Positions 53,809 through 62,766 of a stretch of 64,000 bases of DNA are shown in pieces; position 1 is the stretch's first letter, and the number at the start of each line of letters is the position of its first letter. A program made the translations under genes and the position numbers. This DNA comes from Wocania_A sp965224845 (GTDB lineage Bacteria; Bacteroidota; Bacteroidia; Flavobacteriales; Flavobacteriaceae), in NCBI GenBank assembly GCA_965224845.1, contig CBDDAJ010000022.1, positions 124,001 to 188,000 on the forward strand, in the 5' to 3' direction. Below the pieces are notes generated by a model. It was given only the letters and a program-made list of their open reading frames with translations, was not told where the DNA came from and did not search any database.

Positions 53809-54666
53809 ATGTCTAAATTTTTTCTATTGGAAACTTTATTACAATATTTTGAATCTATCCCACCACTTCATCGTGGTATCATCATCGTAGGAGGTTTAAC
53901 GTTTTTCTGGCTTTTAGAAGGAGCGATGCCTTTGTTTAATTTCAAGTATAAAAAATGGAAACATGCTATTCCTAACATATTTTTTACCATAACAACCATA
54001 CTTGTTAATTTGCCTATGGCATTCCTGTTATTAATGTCTTCAGATTGGACCATGGCTAATAATTTTGGAATTTTAAATTGGTTACCAGAAATGGCGTTAG
54101 GTTTGTATGTTGTTTTAGGGGTCTTTTTAATGGATTTTTTTGGAGCCTATTTGCCACATTTAATTGAACATAAAGTGCCACCGTTATGGATGGTACATTT
54201 GGTACATCATTCTGATCATAAAGTTGATGCTACTACAGCTAATAGGCACCACCCTATAGAGAGTGTTATTCGTTATACATTCACTTTAATAGGTGTTATT
54301 GCAATTGGTGCGCCAATAGGTATCGTTATGCTATACCAATCATTATCCATTGTAGCAACACAATTTAGTCATTCAAACATAAAACTGCCAAAAAAACTTG
54401 ATAAATTAATAAGCTATGTGCTGGTATCTCCCGATATGCATAAAGTGCATCATCATTATAAAATGCCTTATACCGATTCTAATTATGGAAATATTTTTTC
54501 AGTTTGGGATAGGCTATTAGGAACATATATGGAGTTAGATACCGATAAAATTGTGTATGGTGTTGATGTTTTTCCAAATGAAAAAGAAAATAGTAATATC
54601 AAAGATTTATTAAAACAGCCGTTTCAAAAATATGAAAAACCCACAGCTGAACTTGATGATAAATAA
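53809..54666 (+). CDS. Sterol desaturase/fatty acid hydroxylase family membrane protein
   Basis: The 285-residue protein has four hydrophobic segments and the histidine clusters of the family: HKVPPLWMVHLVHHSDHK, NRHHPIES and DMHKVHHHYKMP, which bind a di-iron centre for lipid hydroxylation or desaturation. The Tyr/Trp-rich end SVWDRLLGTY is typical. Its substrate is probably a membrane lipid or carotenoid; flavobacteria usually lack sterols. It is the middle gene of the YkgJ-desaturase-GDPD operon. Confidence 0.92.
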   Translation: MSKFFLLETLLQYFESIPPLHRGIIIVGGLTFFWLLEGAMPLFNFKYKKWKHAIPNIFFTITTILVNLPMAFLLLMSSDWTMANNFGILNWLPEMALGLYVVLGVFLMDFFGAYLPHLIEHKVPPLWMVHLVHHSDHKVDATTANRHHPIESVIRYTFTLIGVIAIGAPIGIVMLYQSLSIVATQFSHSNIKLPKKLDKLISYVLVSPDMHKVHHHYKMPYTDSNYGNIFSVWDRLLGTYMELDTDKIVYGVDVFPNEKENSNIKDLLKQPFQKYEKPTAELDDK

Positions 54667-55534
54667 ATTAAAAATCGCACTTACTGTTTTATCTAGTTAT
54701 TTTTTTATGAGCTGTAATATATCTAATAGTATAGATATTCAAGGGCACCGGGGTTGCCGAGGCTTAATGCCGGAAAACACTATTGAAGCCTTTAAAAAGG
54801 CCATAAAATTGGGTGTTAATACCATTGAATTAGATGTTGCCGTTTCTAAAGATAATATCGTTGTGGTATCGCATGAACCTTTTATGAGCAGAACGACTTG
54901 TTTAGATATAAATGGGTTTGAAATACCAAAGGAAGATGATAAAAAATATAACCTTTATCAAATGACTTATGACAGCATTAAACTGTTTGATTGTGGTACA
55001 AAATTTCATCCAAGATTCCCAAATCAGGAAAAATTAAAGACTTATAAACCTTCTTTAGATGAAGTTATAAAAGTTTCAAAAACATTAAACCCAAAAATTA
55101 AGTTTAACATTGAGCTTAAATCTAATCCTGATTACGATGGGATATTTACACCAAATCCAATAGATTTTGTTGCTTTGGTTTTAAAAGTTGTAAATGATAA
55201 CAAAGTGTTTAATAATACTAATATTCAAAGTTTCGATTTAAGAATTTTAGAAGAAGTAAAAAAACAAGCCCCTAAAATGAAAGTTGCCCTTTTAGTAGGA
55301 GATTATGAGAAAATTAGAACTAAGCTAACAGCATTAAGTTTTTTACCAGAAATAATAAGTCCGGATTATAAGCTTTTAGATGAAAAAACTGTTAGAAATT
55401 TGCAAGCAGAAAATTTTCAAGTGATTCCCTGGACAGTAAACTCAGTTGAAGGCTTAAAAGAGATGTTAGAGTTTAAAGTTAATGGCATTATTACAGATTA
55501 TCCAGACAGGTTAATAAATTTGCTCGATAAATAA
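54656..55534 (+). CDS. Glycerophosphodiester phosphodiesterase lipoprotein
   Basis: Starting at the ATG at 54656, which overlaps the end of the desaturase gene, the product is 292 residues with a lipobox (SSYFFMSCNIS). The GDPD TIM barrel shows IQGHRGCRGLMPENT, NTIELDVAVSKD and VVSHEP for metal and catalysis, and QVIPWTVNS and IITDYPDR at the end. It hydrolyses glycerophosphodiesters to alcohol and glycerol 3-phosphate at the envelope. An ATG at 54632 is possible but adds a non-signal leader. Confidence 0.9.
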   Translation: MINKLKIALTVLSSYFFMSCNISNSIDIQGHRGCRGLMPENTIEAFKKAIKLGVNTIELDVAVSKDNIVVVSHEPFMSRTTCLDINGFEIPKEDDKKYNLYQMTYDSIKLFDCGTKFHPRFPNQEKLKTYKPSLDEVIKVSKTLNPKIKFNIELKSNPDYDGIFTPNPIDFVALVLKVVNDNKVFNNTNIQSFDLRILEEVKKQAPKMKVALLVGDYEKIRTKLTALSFLPEIISPDYKLLDEKTVRNLQAENFQVIPWTVNSVEGLKEMLEFKVNGIITDYPDRLINLLDK

Positions 55535-55558
55535 GTTTTTCGTTTTAGTTTAAAAGCA

Positions 55559-56848
55559 TTAATTGTAAATCAAATACTTTTTACGAACTTTTTTAAATGC
55601 TTCTAAGTCTTCTTGCCAGGTGTCTTTTATGGCTTTTTCACTCCAACCAGTTTCAATTTGTTTTTGAAGCTGATCTGTTCCCGCATGTTTTGTAAAACCT
55701 TTGGTAAGAAAAAACAGAGACTTATCGGTAGAATTTTTGTAAGCTTTTATAATCCACTTTAATGTCATAACCCCAGTAATATCTGCATCTTTTAAATCTT
55801 CACCATAGCAAAGTTTATTTTTATGCTTTGGGTGTTTAGCTCCAAAATTTGGAATCGGTGTATAAGTAAATTTAAGGGTTTCTTTATCTAAAAAGGGAGC
55901 ACCGTAACGTTGAAACTGAAATTCTGTACCACGACCGGCATTTACATTGGTACCTTCAAAAAGTCCTAAGCTTGGATACAATTTTATAGATTGATCGTTT
56001 GGCAAGTTAGGAGAAGGTCTTATAGGTAGGCTGTAAAACGTGTCGTGTGTGTAATGCTTAATAGGTATAACAGTAATATCGCATTGCAATTCATTTTTTA
56101 ACCATTTTTCACCGTTTAGCATATGAGCATATTCGCCAATAGTCATACCATGTACTAATGGAATAGGATGCATTCCAAGAAAGCTTTTATTTTCAATATC
56201 TAAAGTTGGTCCATCAATATAATGTCCGTTTGGGTTTGGTCTGTCAAAAACCAACAACGGAATTCCGGATTCAGCACAAGCCTCCATAACGTAGTGCAAA
56301 GTAGAAATGTAAGTGTAAAAACGAACACCTACATCCTGTATGTCAAAAATCATAATATCAATATCTGCTAGTTGTTCTTTTGATGGTTTTCTGCTTTTAC
56401 CGTGAAGTGAAACTATAGGTAAATTGGTTTTAGTATCTATACCATCTTTTACCTTTTCACCAGCATCAGCAGTACCTCGAAACCCATGCTCCGGAGCAAA
56501 TACTTTTTTAATGTCAATATTTAAAGCTATTAAAGAATCTACCAGATGGGTGTATTTGTCATTGCGAGGTGTTTTCAACGTGGCAAGCTGTTTGTTGTTT
56601 TGTGTTTTATCTTTAAATATTACACTGGTTTGGTTAGCCACAATACCTATGCGTTTACCACTAAGTAAAGGTAAATAAGCTTCAGTTTGATTAGCCCCAA
56701 CAATTAGAGTACTGTCATTTTGAGTAAAGTGAAGTATTTCATCAGTTTTAGCTTTTTCATTTTTCGCTTTACACGCACAGGAAATCATTAAAGTAATTCC
56801 GATAGATATCGAGAATAAAACTGTATTTTTGAAAGTATTAAAAGACAT
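55559..56848 (-). CDS. NamZ-type exo-beta-N-acetylmuramidase (DUF1343/GH171)
   Basis: The 429-residue lipoprotein (signal ending LMISCAC) matches DUF1343: LLSGKRIGIVANQTSVI, FAPEHGFRGTADAGEKV, IVSLHGKSRKPS, MIFDIQDVGVRFYTYISTL and LLVFDRPNPNGHYIDGP. NamZ enzymes remove N-acetylmuramic acid from the non-reducing ends of peptidoglycan fragments. It acts in the periplasm in wall recycling. It is divergent from a LolC/FtsX-type permease gene with only eight bases between starts. Confidence 0.9.
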   Translation of the reverse strand: MSFNTFKNTVLFSISIGITLMISCACKAKNEKAKTDEILHFTQNDSTLIVGANQTEAYLPLLSGKRIGIVANQTSVIFKDKTQNNKQLATLKTPRNDKYTHLVDSLIALNIDIKKVFAPEHGFRGTADAGEKVKDGIDTKTNLPIVSLHGKSRKPSKEQLADIDIMIFDIQDVGVRFYTYISTLHYVMEACAESGIPLLVFDRPNPNGHYIDGPTLDIENKSFLGMHPIPLVHGMTIGEYAHMLNGEKWLKNELQCDITVIPIKHYTHDTFYSLPIRPSPNLPNDQSIKLYPSLGLFEGTNVNAGRGTEFQFQRYGAPFLDKETLKFTYTPIPNFGAKHPKHKNKLCYGEDLKDADITGVMTLKWIIKAYKNSTDKSLFFLTKGFTKHAGTDQLQKQIETGWSEKAIKDTWQEDLEAFKKVRKKYLIYN

Positions 56849-56856
56849 AATATAAA

Positions 56857-58092
56857 TTGAATTACGAGTTTTTTATTGCTAAACGCATTATTGGTAGTAA
56901 AGCGTATAAAAGTAGTATTTCGGCACCAATAATAAAAATTGGAATAGCTGCCATTGCTATAGGTATGGTTGTAATGATGATTGCTATTGCAACAGGAATT
57001 GGTTTGCAGCAAAAAATTAGAGATAAAGTTGTGGCCTTTAACGGGCATGTAAATATTACATATTACGATAGTAATACATCGCAAGAAAGTGTATTTCCAA
57101 TATCAAAAAATCAAGAGTTTTATCCTGAGTTTAAATCGGTTGAAGGGATAAGTCATATCCAAGCCGTAGCAACAAAGTTTGGTGTTATTCGTACCGAAAC
57201 TGATTTTGAAGGGGCTATTTTAAAAGGTGTTGGAGCAGATTATAATTGGAGTTATTTTAAGGATTTTCTAGTTGAAGGCAGGCTTCCTGATTATAATGGT
57301 AAGCGTAACGAAGAGGTTTTAATATCTAAATATTTAGCTAACCGATTGCAGTTTAATCTGGGAGACACCTTCCAAATGATATTTAAAAAAGAAGACCCTA
57401 ATAAATTACCAAACATTATTACCTATACTATAGTAGGAATTTACAATTCGGGATTTCAGGATTTTGATGCTACATATGTAATAGGCGATATTCGCCACTT
57501 GCAGCGCATTAATAAATGGAAGAAGGACCAAGTAGGAGGGTTCGAGGTTTTTATAGATGATTATAGTGAACTCCAAAAAAAGGGAATCGAAATTTATCAA
57601 AACACGCCCTCAACTTTAAATACACAAACCATAGCCGATAAATACTATTCTATTTTAGAATGGATTAAAATTTTTGATAAAAACATTTATGGTATTATTG
57701 GTATTATGATACTCGTAGCAGGTATTAACATGATAACAGCATTACTTGTTTTAATACTTGAACGTACTCAAATGATTGGTATTTTAAAAGCTTTGGGGAG
57801 TAATAATTTTAGTATTCGCAAATTATTTATTTACAATGCATCATATCTTATTTTTCTAGGGTTGTTATGGGGTAATCTTTTAGGATTAGGTATTCTATTT
57901 GCTCAAAAATACTTTAAATTAATAGAGCTTCCCGTAGAAACGTATTACGTTACCGAAGCGCCAATTTTTATAAGTTTAGGTTACATTATTGCTTTAAATA
58001 TTGGGACGCTTATATTATGCTTATTAATGCTTTTGATACCCTCGTACATTATAACAAAAATATCCCCTGTAAAAGCTATTAGGTTTGAATAA
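56857..58092 (+). CDS. ABC transporter permease, LolC/LolE/FtsX-like
   Basis: The 411-residue protein has a first membrane helix near residues 25-50, a long extracytoplasmic domain (about 55-265) with a MacB-like fold, and three C-terminal helices, including ILVAGINMITALLVLILERTQMIGILKALG, which is the FtsX-domain signature (the listed span is shown in part). It is probably half of a lipoprotein-releasing (LolCDE-type) transporter; the ATPase is not adjacent. The start is a TTG at 56857. A strong terminator follows. Confidence 0.85.
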   Translation: MNYEFFIAKRIIGSKAYKSSISAPIIKIGIAAIAIGMVVMMIAIATGIGLQQKIRDKVVAFNGHVNITYYDSNTSQESVFPISKNQEFYPEFKSVEGISHIQAVATKFGVIRTETDFEGAILKGVGADYNWSYFKDFLVEGRLPDYNGKRNEEVLISKYLANRLQFNLGDTFQMIFKKEDPNKLPNIITYTIVGIYNSGFQDFDATYVIGDIRHLQRINKWKKDQVGGFEVFIDDYSELQKKGIEIYQNTPSTLNTQTIADKYYSILEWIKIFDKNIYGIIGIMILVAGINMITALLVLILERTQMIGILKALGSNNFSIRKLFIYNASYLIFLGLLWGNLLGLGILFAQKYFKLIELPVETYYVTEAPIFISLGYIIALNIGTLILCLLMLLIPSYIITKISPVKAIRFE

Positions 58093-58125
58093 AAAAAGGC
58101 TTTAAGATCCCTTAAAGCCTTTTTT
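58092..58125 (+). terminator. Intrinsic terminator after the permease gene
   Basis: AAAAAAGGCTTTAAG (58092-58106) pairs perfectly with CTTAAAGCCTTTTTT (58111-58125) across a four-base loop. It is also suited to the minus-strand gene ending at 58144, so it is probably bidirectional. Confidence 0.85.
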
Positions 58126-58143
58126 ATTGCTATAATAATTTAA

Positions 58144-58347
58144 TTATCTCGAAGAATCTTCATTAGATGAACAATCACCTAACGAATCTGCAGGATGCTG
58201 TAATAAATGATAAAATGCTCCTGCTAAAGAGACATTAATTACATGTGGATTATTATCAACATTGTGACATACATCTACTTTAATAGCAGAGCTTCCTGCT
58301 AATAAACCAGCACTTAACATAAGGGTAACAAACATTTTAGTTTTCAT
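58144..58347 (-). CDS. Small exported protein, unassigned
   Basis: The 67-residue product has a signal peptide (MFVTLMLSAGLLAGSSA) and a mature part of about 45 residues with two cysteines (VDVCHNVD and GDCSSN) and a hydrophobic LAGAFYHLLQHP. I do not recognise the family. The reading frame is supported by the terminator downstream (58092-58125, bidirectional) and an AT-rich 250-base upstream region that contains nothing else I can assign. Confidence 0.65.
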   Translation of the reverse strand: MKTKMFVTLMLSAGLLAGSSAIKVDVCHNVDNNPHVINVSLAGAFYHLLQHPADSLGDCSSNEDSSR

Positions 58348-58546
58348 AATATTGTATTTTTGGGTTCAGTGCCAAATTAAATTTTTGTTTTGTAAATAGA
58401 TGATAATCAGGTGTTTTTTTGTTGTAATGATTGTTATAATGGATGAAATTCAATACTAAAAAGATGAAATAATTGAAAAATACGACGAATGAAATTCAAT
58501 TTATTAAAATAACTATAACTAATGCTTCTTTTTTAATACACTTATG

Positions 58547-58554
58547 TATTTTTG
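58547..58554 (+). promoter_or_regulatory. Candidate -7 box for the cysteine/cystathionine synthase gene
   Basis: TATTTTTG matches TAnnTTTG and lies 50 bases before the start codon at 58605. No clear -33 TTTG is seen. Confidence 0.5.
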
Positions 58555-58604
58555 CAAACTATAAAATAAGCTTAGTTAAAGATTTATAAAACACAGAATT
58601 AGAA

Positions 58605-59963
58605 ATGAAATACGCAAAAAATATATTAGAAACTATTGGTAATACTCCACTAGTAAAACTAAATTCTTTAACTAAGGACTTACCCTGCTTGGTTTTATCG
58701 AAATACGAAACCTTTAATCCGGGCAATTCCACGAAGGATAGAATGGCTCTTAAAATGATTGAAGATGCCGAAGCAGATGGTCGTTTACAACCTGGAGGGA
58801 CTATTATTGAAGGAACGTCTGGTAATACTGGGATGGGTTTAGCTTTAGCTGCTATTGTAAAAGGCTATAAGTGTATTTTTGTAATTAGCGATAAGCAATC
58901 CAAAGAAAAAATGGATATTTTAAGAGCAGTAGGTGCTAAGGTTGTGGTTTGTCCAACAAATGTAGAGCCTACAGATCCTAGAAGTTACTATTCGGTTTCT
59001 AAACGATTAAGCGAAGAAACACCAAATGCATGGTATGTAAACCAATACGATAATCCAAGTAATGCTAAAGCACATTACGAGAGTACTGGCCCGGAAATAT
59101 GGGAGCAAACCAATGGTAAGGTTACACATTTTGTAGTAGGTGTTGGTACTGGAGGTACTATTTCTGGTGTTGGGAAATATTTAAAAGAGCAAAACCCTAA
59201 TATTAAAGTTTGGGGTGTAGATACTTACGGGTCTGTATTTAAAAAGTATCATGAAACCGGAGAATTTGACGAGAATGAAATATATCCATATATTACAGAA
59301 GGTATAGGCGAAGATATTTTACCAGAGAATGTAGATTTTAGTCTTATTGATGGCTTTACTAAAGTAACCGATAAAGATGCCGCCATTTATACACAAAAAT
59401 TGGCCAGGGAAGAAGGCATGTTTTTAGGGAATTCGGCAGGTTCTGCAATTAAAGGCTTATTACAATTAAAAGAAGAGTTTACAGCAGATGATGTTGTGGT
59501 AGTTTTGTTTCATGATCACGGCAGCCGATATGTAGGTAAGATGTTTAATGATGAGTGGATGCGAGAGCGCGGATTTATTGAAGATGAAAATACAACAGCC
59601 GAAGATCTTGTAAAAAATACAGCAAATCAAACTTTGGTAACGGTTAAAACCGAAGAATTAGTATCGCATGCCATTGAGCGAATGAAGAAGTATAAAATAT
59701 CTCAAATACCAGTTGAAGATTCTACAGGGTTTGTTGGAGCTATTGATGAAGCCGATTTATTACGCATGTATATTGAGAATAAAGACATTTCAGATTTACC
59801 AATAAAAGAGGTGATGCATAAACCATTTCCTGTGGTTAATAAAAATACTGCCATCGAGGATATTTCTAAGCTTATCCACCGCGATAATAATGCCGTTTTA
59901 GTTAAGCTGGAAGATGGTTCGCACCAAATTATTACAAAGTACGATATTATTAGTGCTTTGTAA
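58605..59963 (+). CDS. Cysteine synthase/cystathionine beta-synthase with CBS domains
   Basis: The 452-residue protein is a fold-type II PLP enzyme (about 1-320) fused to a CBS domain pair (about 330-450). Lys44 in GNSTKDR is the Schiff base residue, EGTSGNTGMG binds the phosphate, and VGVGTGGTISGVG is the PLP ring region. DVVVVLFHDHGSRYVGK is characteristic of the cystathionine beta-synthase branch. The CBS domains (VSHAIERMKKYKISQIP and IKEVMHKPFP) probably sense an adenosyl ligand. It would make cystathionine or cysteine from serine or O-acetylserine. A cysM/CBS-type name is equally plausible. Confidence 0.9.
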   Translation: MKYAKNILETIGNTPLVKLNSLTKDLPCLVLSKYETFNPGNSTKDRMALKMIEDAEADGRLQPGGTIIEGTSGNTGMGLALAAIVKGYKCIFVISDKQSKEKMDILRAVGAKVVVCPTNVEPTDPRSYYSVSKRLSEETPNAWYVNQYDNPSNAKAHYESTGPEIWEQTNGKVTHFVVGVGTGGTISGVGKYLKEQNPNIKVWGVDTYGSVFKKYHETGEFDENEIYPYITEGIGEDILPENVDFSLIDGFTKVTDKDAAIYTQKLAREEGMFLGNSAGSAIKGLLQLKEEFTADDVVVVLFHDHGSRYVGKMFNDEWMRERGFIEDENTTAEDLVKNTANQTLVTVKTEELVSHAIERMKKYKISQIPVEDSTGFVGAIDEADLLRMYIENKDISDLPIKEVMHKPFPVVNKNTAIEDISKLIHRDNNAVLVKLEDGSHQIITKYDIISAL

Positions 59964-60039
59964 TTAAATCATAACGTTCGTTTAACGGTTTGAGTAAATA
60001 GTCGTTTTAATGCTGTTTATTTTTTGATGTGCTTAGTTC

Positions 60040-61219
60040 TCATTTGAACTTATATATTTTGATAGCTCCATTTTGGTTATTTGAACGATAATTTCCAATA
60101 GCCAAAATATTTCCGGCACCATTTAAGATAGTATTTAACCCTTTCAATGTACTTCCTATCTGTTGCCATTTATTGTTTTTGAGTTTATATGTTTTTAACA
60201 TAGCCATTTTTGTGGGTTGAGCTTGTAGATGTCGTAACTGAAATAATATTTCCATCATGGTTTATACTTATTCTATGACCAAAATAATCGTATTTATTCT
60301 CACCTGTGATTTCATCACCTATTTGTTCAAATTCGGTATCCTCAATTTTGTAAATCATAACTTTTCCCAATGCTACTTTTTCCTCAGTTCTATAGTCAGG
60401 AAAGCCCAATAATAAATATTGTCCATTCCCACTTAAAGAAAGATTAACAACATCAAAATAATTTTGTTTCTCTATTTTCAAAGTATGTGTTTTTTCAAAT
60501 GATCTGTTTGAGATTTTATGAATTTCAAATATTGCGTAATGTTTGTCGTTAATAGATGTTGAATAATTAATTGCTATTGTTTTACCGTCATTACTAAGGT
60601 TTAAGTTTTTGCTAATTGAATTAGGAGTACTAACTGTAATTGTTTTAGCTAACCTTTCTATGGCGTCTCCATTTTTATGAAAAACTAATACTTCTTCATA
60701 ATTGTATTGGCCTTCCATTTGTTTATTATTTTTTCGTGCTGTAACGATTACACTTCCTGACGAATTAGCTTTGAGAGATAATCCTAAATGGTTCCTGTTT
60801 TTTTTTCCAATTAGACTATCTCTATTTATCCAGTTATTATTTCGTTTTTCTAAAAAATGTATTATCCCATTTTGGATGGAATCTCCATTCTTTTGACTCT
60901 CTGAAATTAGAATGAGATTACCTGTTTCATTTATGCTTAAATGATCCCCAAAAGAGCTGTTTTTTGATTTGCTGACTATGGTGTTTGCAATTTGAACCCA
61001 TTGACTGTTTTGGAGTTCAAATACTTTTACAAAATTTGGGTGGTCAGAATAAGTTACAGCAATAGTATTTCCTTGTAAATTTAAATCATAATTTAGTCCA
61101 ATTCTGTTTAAGCGTTCGTCACCGACTATTTCTTCTCCAATCTGAACCCAATCCTGGCTCAAACAACTATTGAGCGAGAATGAGATTATGAATAATAAAC
61201 TCAACTTAAATTTTTTCAT
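60040..61219 (-). pseudogene. Beta-propeller-like lipoprotein gene with one frameshift
   Basis: From the ATG at 61219 the product starts with a lipobox (SLNSCLSQD) and repeated blades of the pattern WVQIGxxIxG...GxxIAVxxS, for example DWVQIGEEIVGD and FEQIGDEITGENKYDYFG, characteristic of FG-GAP or WD-like propeller proteins in flavobacteria. The frame breaks at a run of five A (coding strand) at 60192-60196; the next frame continues the same repeat (YKLKNNKWQQIG) to a stop at 60040. Removing one A gives exactly 393 codons. It may be decaying, slipping or a sequencing error. Confidence 0.75.
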
Positions 61220-61369
61220 CTCTTTGTGATTACGCACTATGAAAAGATAAGGTTCCATTTTAATGAACTTTATCGGTTGTTAAACGAATTTAGGGAATTT
61301 TTCATGAGAAAGTCAAGTTTATGTATATAAAAAAACAAAGGCTATCGGTATAAAAATAACTTACAAAAA

Positions 61370-61771
61370 TCAGTTATTCTCTATGTCGCTAATATGATGT
61401 TCTAAGGCTTTTACCGAAATTTGAATTTCAATAATTAAAAGTCCTAATGATACAATTAACAATAAAAGCGCAAAACCAAAAACCCAAATGGCAATAATAT
61501 GTAACTGTATATAAATTAAAAACATAGTTAACACACAAAGTAATAAACTGCTTATTCCAAAAATTTGCATAGAGCGTGTCAAATATAAGCGCTGTTTTAT
61601 GTTTTTTATTTGAGCGATTAATACGGAGTCTTTCTGCTGTTTATACTTATCGTGCAGGTTTCTTATTATAGCAGCATAAGCTAAAAATCGATTAGTATAA
61701 GCAAGCATGATTAGTGAGATGGCAGAGAATAATAATGCCGGAGTGGTTAGGGTAAGTTGTTCCATATGCAA
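61370..61771 (-). CDS. DUF2721 membrane protein
   Basis: The 133-residue protein has three hydrophobic helices (one near residues 5-30, two in the second half) separated by a polar linker with QIKNIKQRLYLTRSMQIFG, matching DUF2721. Function is unknown. It stands alone between the propeller and cyclase genes on the minus strand, with no clear operon partner. Confidence 0.85.
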   Translation of the reverse strand: MHMEQLTLTTPALLFSAISLIMLAYTNRFLAYAAIIRNLHDKYKQQKDSVLIAQIKNIKQRLYLTRSMQIFGISSLLLCVLTMFLIYIQLHIIAIWVFGFALLLLIVSLGLLIIEIQISVKALEHHISDIENN

Positions 61772-61832
61772 AGGCTTTTTGCAAATGTATTCATTTATTA
61801 AAAAAGGATAATCTTTTAGTTAGTAATAAACA

Positions 61833-62662
61833 TTAATACAGTAAAGCTACTATTCTTAAAGGGGCACCAGAGCCACCTTTAATTTTCATGGGTAAAGCAA
61901 TAATATTAAACCCTGTGCTTGGTAATTTATCAAGATTTGTAAGGTTTTCAAAAGCTGAAATGTTTTGAGACATTAAATTTACATGGCTTTCAAAATGTTG
62001 AGATTGACCATAATCAATACTAGCTGTATCTATACCTATGGCATGAATGTTTCTGTTTTTTACCAACCATTCTGATGCTTCAGGAGAAAGCCCGGGAAAA
62101 TGTAAAAGCTTTACGGCATCTTCGCCACGTTGATCAGTCCCTAAGTATTTTTTGGCATCTGGATAAAAATTTGAAAAACCTGTTTGTAAAAGGACGATAC
62201 TGCCATTTGGTATTTGCATTTGTTGCTTGGCTTCCCAATCGGTTAAATCTTTAATACTGATTTGATAATCAGGATGATGCATCGCTTTTTCTGAAACATC
62301 AATTTTTATGGCCGGCCCAATAAGGTGATTTAAAGGAATTTGATCTACAGTTTCGCTATTTTCAGAAAAATGAATTGGGGCATCTATATGTGTGCCTCCA
62401 TGTTCGGCAGTAGAAAAATTATAAGCAGAGTAAAAGAACCCTTTTTCTGTATGGCCATTAAAAACCGTATCCATTTTAAATTTTTTAGCAGTTACCCAGT
62501 AAATCGTTTCCTCAGAGAATTCATGAGTTAAATCTATTACTTCAGAATATTTAAAACCACCTTGTGAAGTTTGAACGGGTTCGGGTTTTGTTTGGGAAGT
62601 TTTTTTATTACAATGAGTTAGTAAAAAAATGTAAGCGTGGTATAAATTAAAAGAGATTTCAT
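61833..62662 (-). pseudogene. Cyclase-family lipoprotein gene with a frameshift in the signal peptide
   Basis: The enzyme part starts near HEFSEETIYWVTAKK and carries HGGTHIDAPIHF, the metal-binding motif of the kynurenine formamidase-like cyclase family, and ends GGSGAPLRIVALLY. Upstream, ATG 62660-62662 begins a signal (MKSLLIYTTLTFF) that stops out of frame at a run of seven T (coding strand) at 62623-62629. Adding one T restores the lipobox LLTHCNKK and a continuous frame of exactly 277 codons. As it stands translation can only start inside the gene (for example at 62474), losing export. The metal-binding residues are intact. Confidence 0.78.
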
Positions 62663-62766
62663 GATTTTAAGTTTAATTGACTTCAACTAAGTTAATTAAT
62701 TTGAGCTAGATTATAATAAGTCATTTCGAATTTGGCGCTTTTGCATGGTAATTTTATATTTATTGT

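Noticed and set aside
59964..60039. Terminator between the cysteine synthase and propeller genes
   Set aside because: Imperfect AACGTTCG...CGGTT pairing without a T tract; not strong enough to call.
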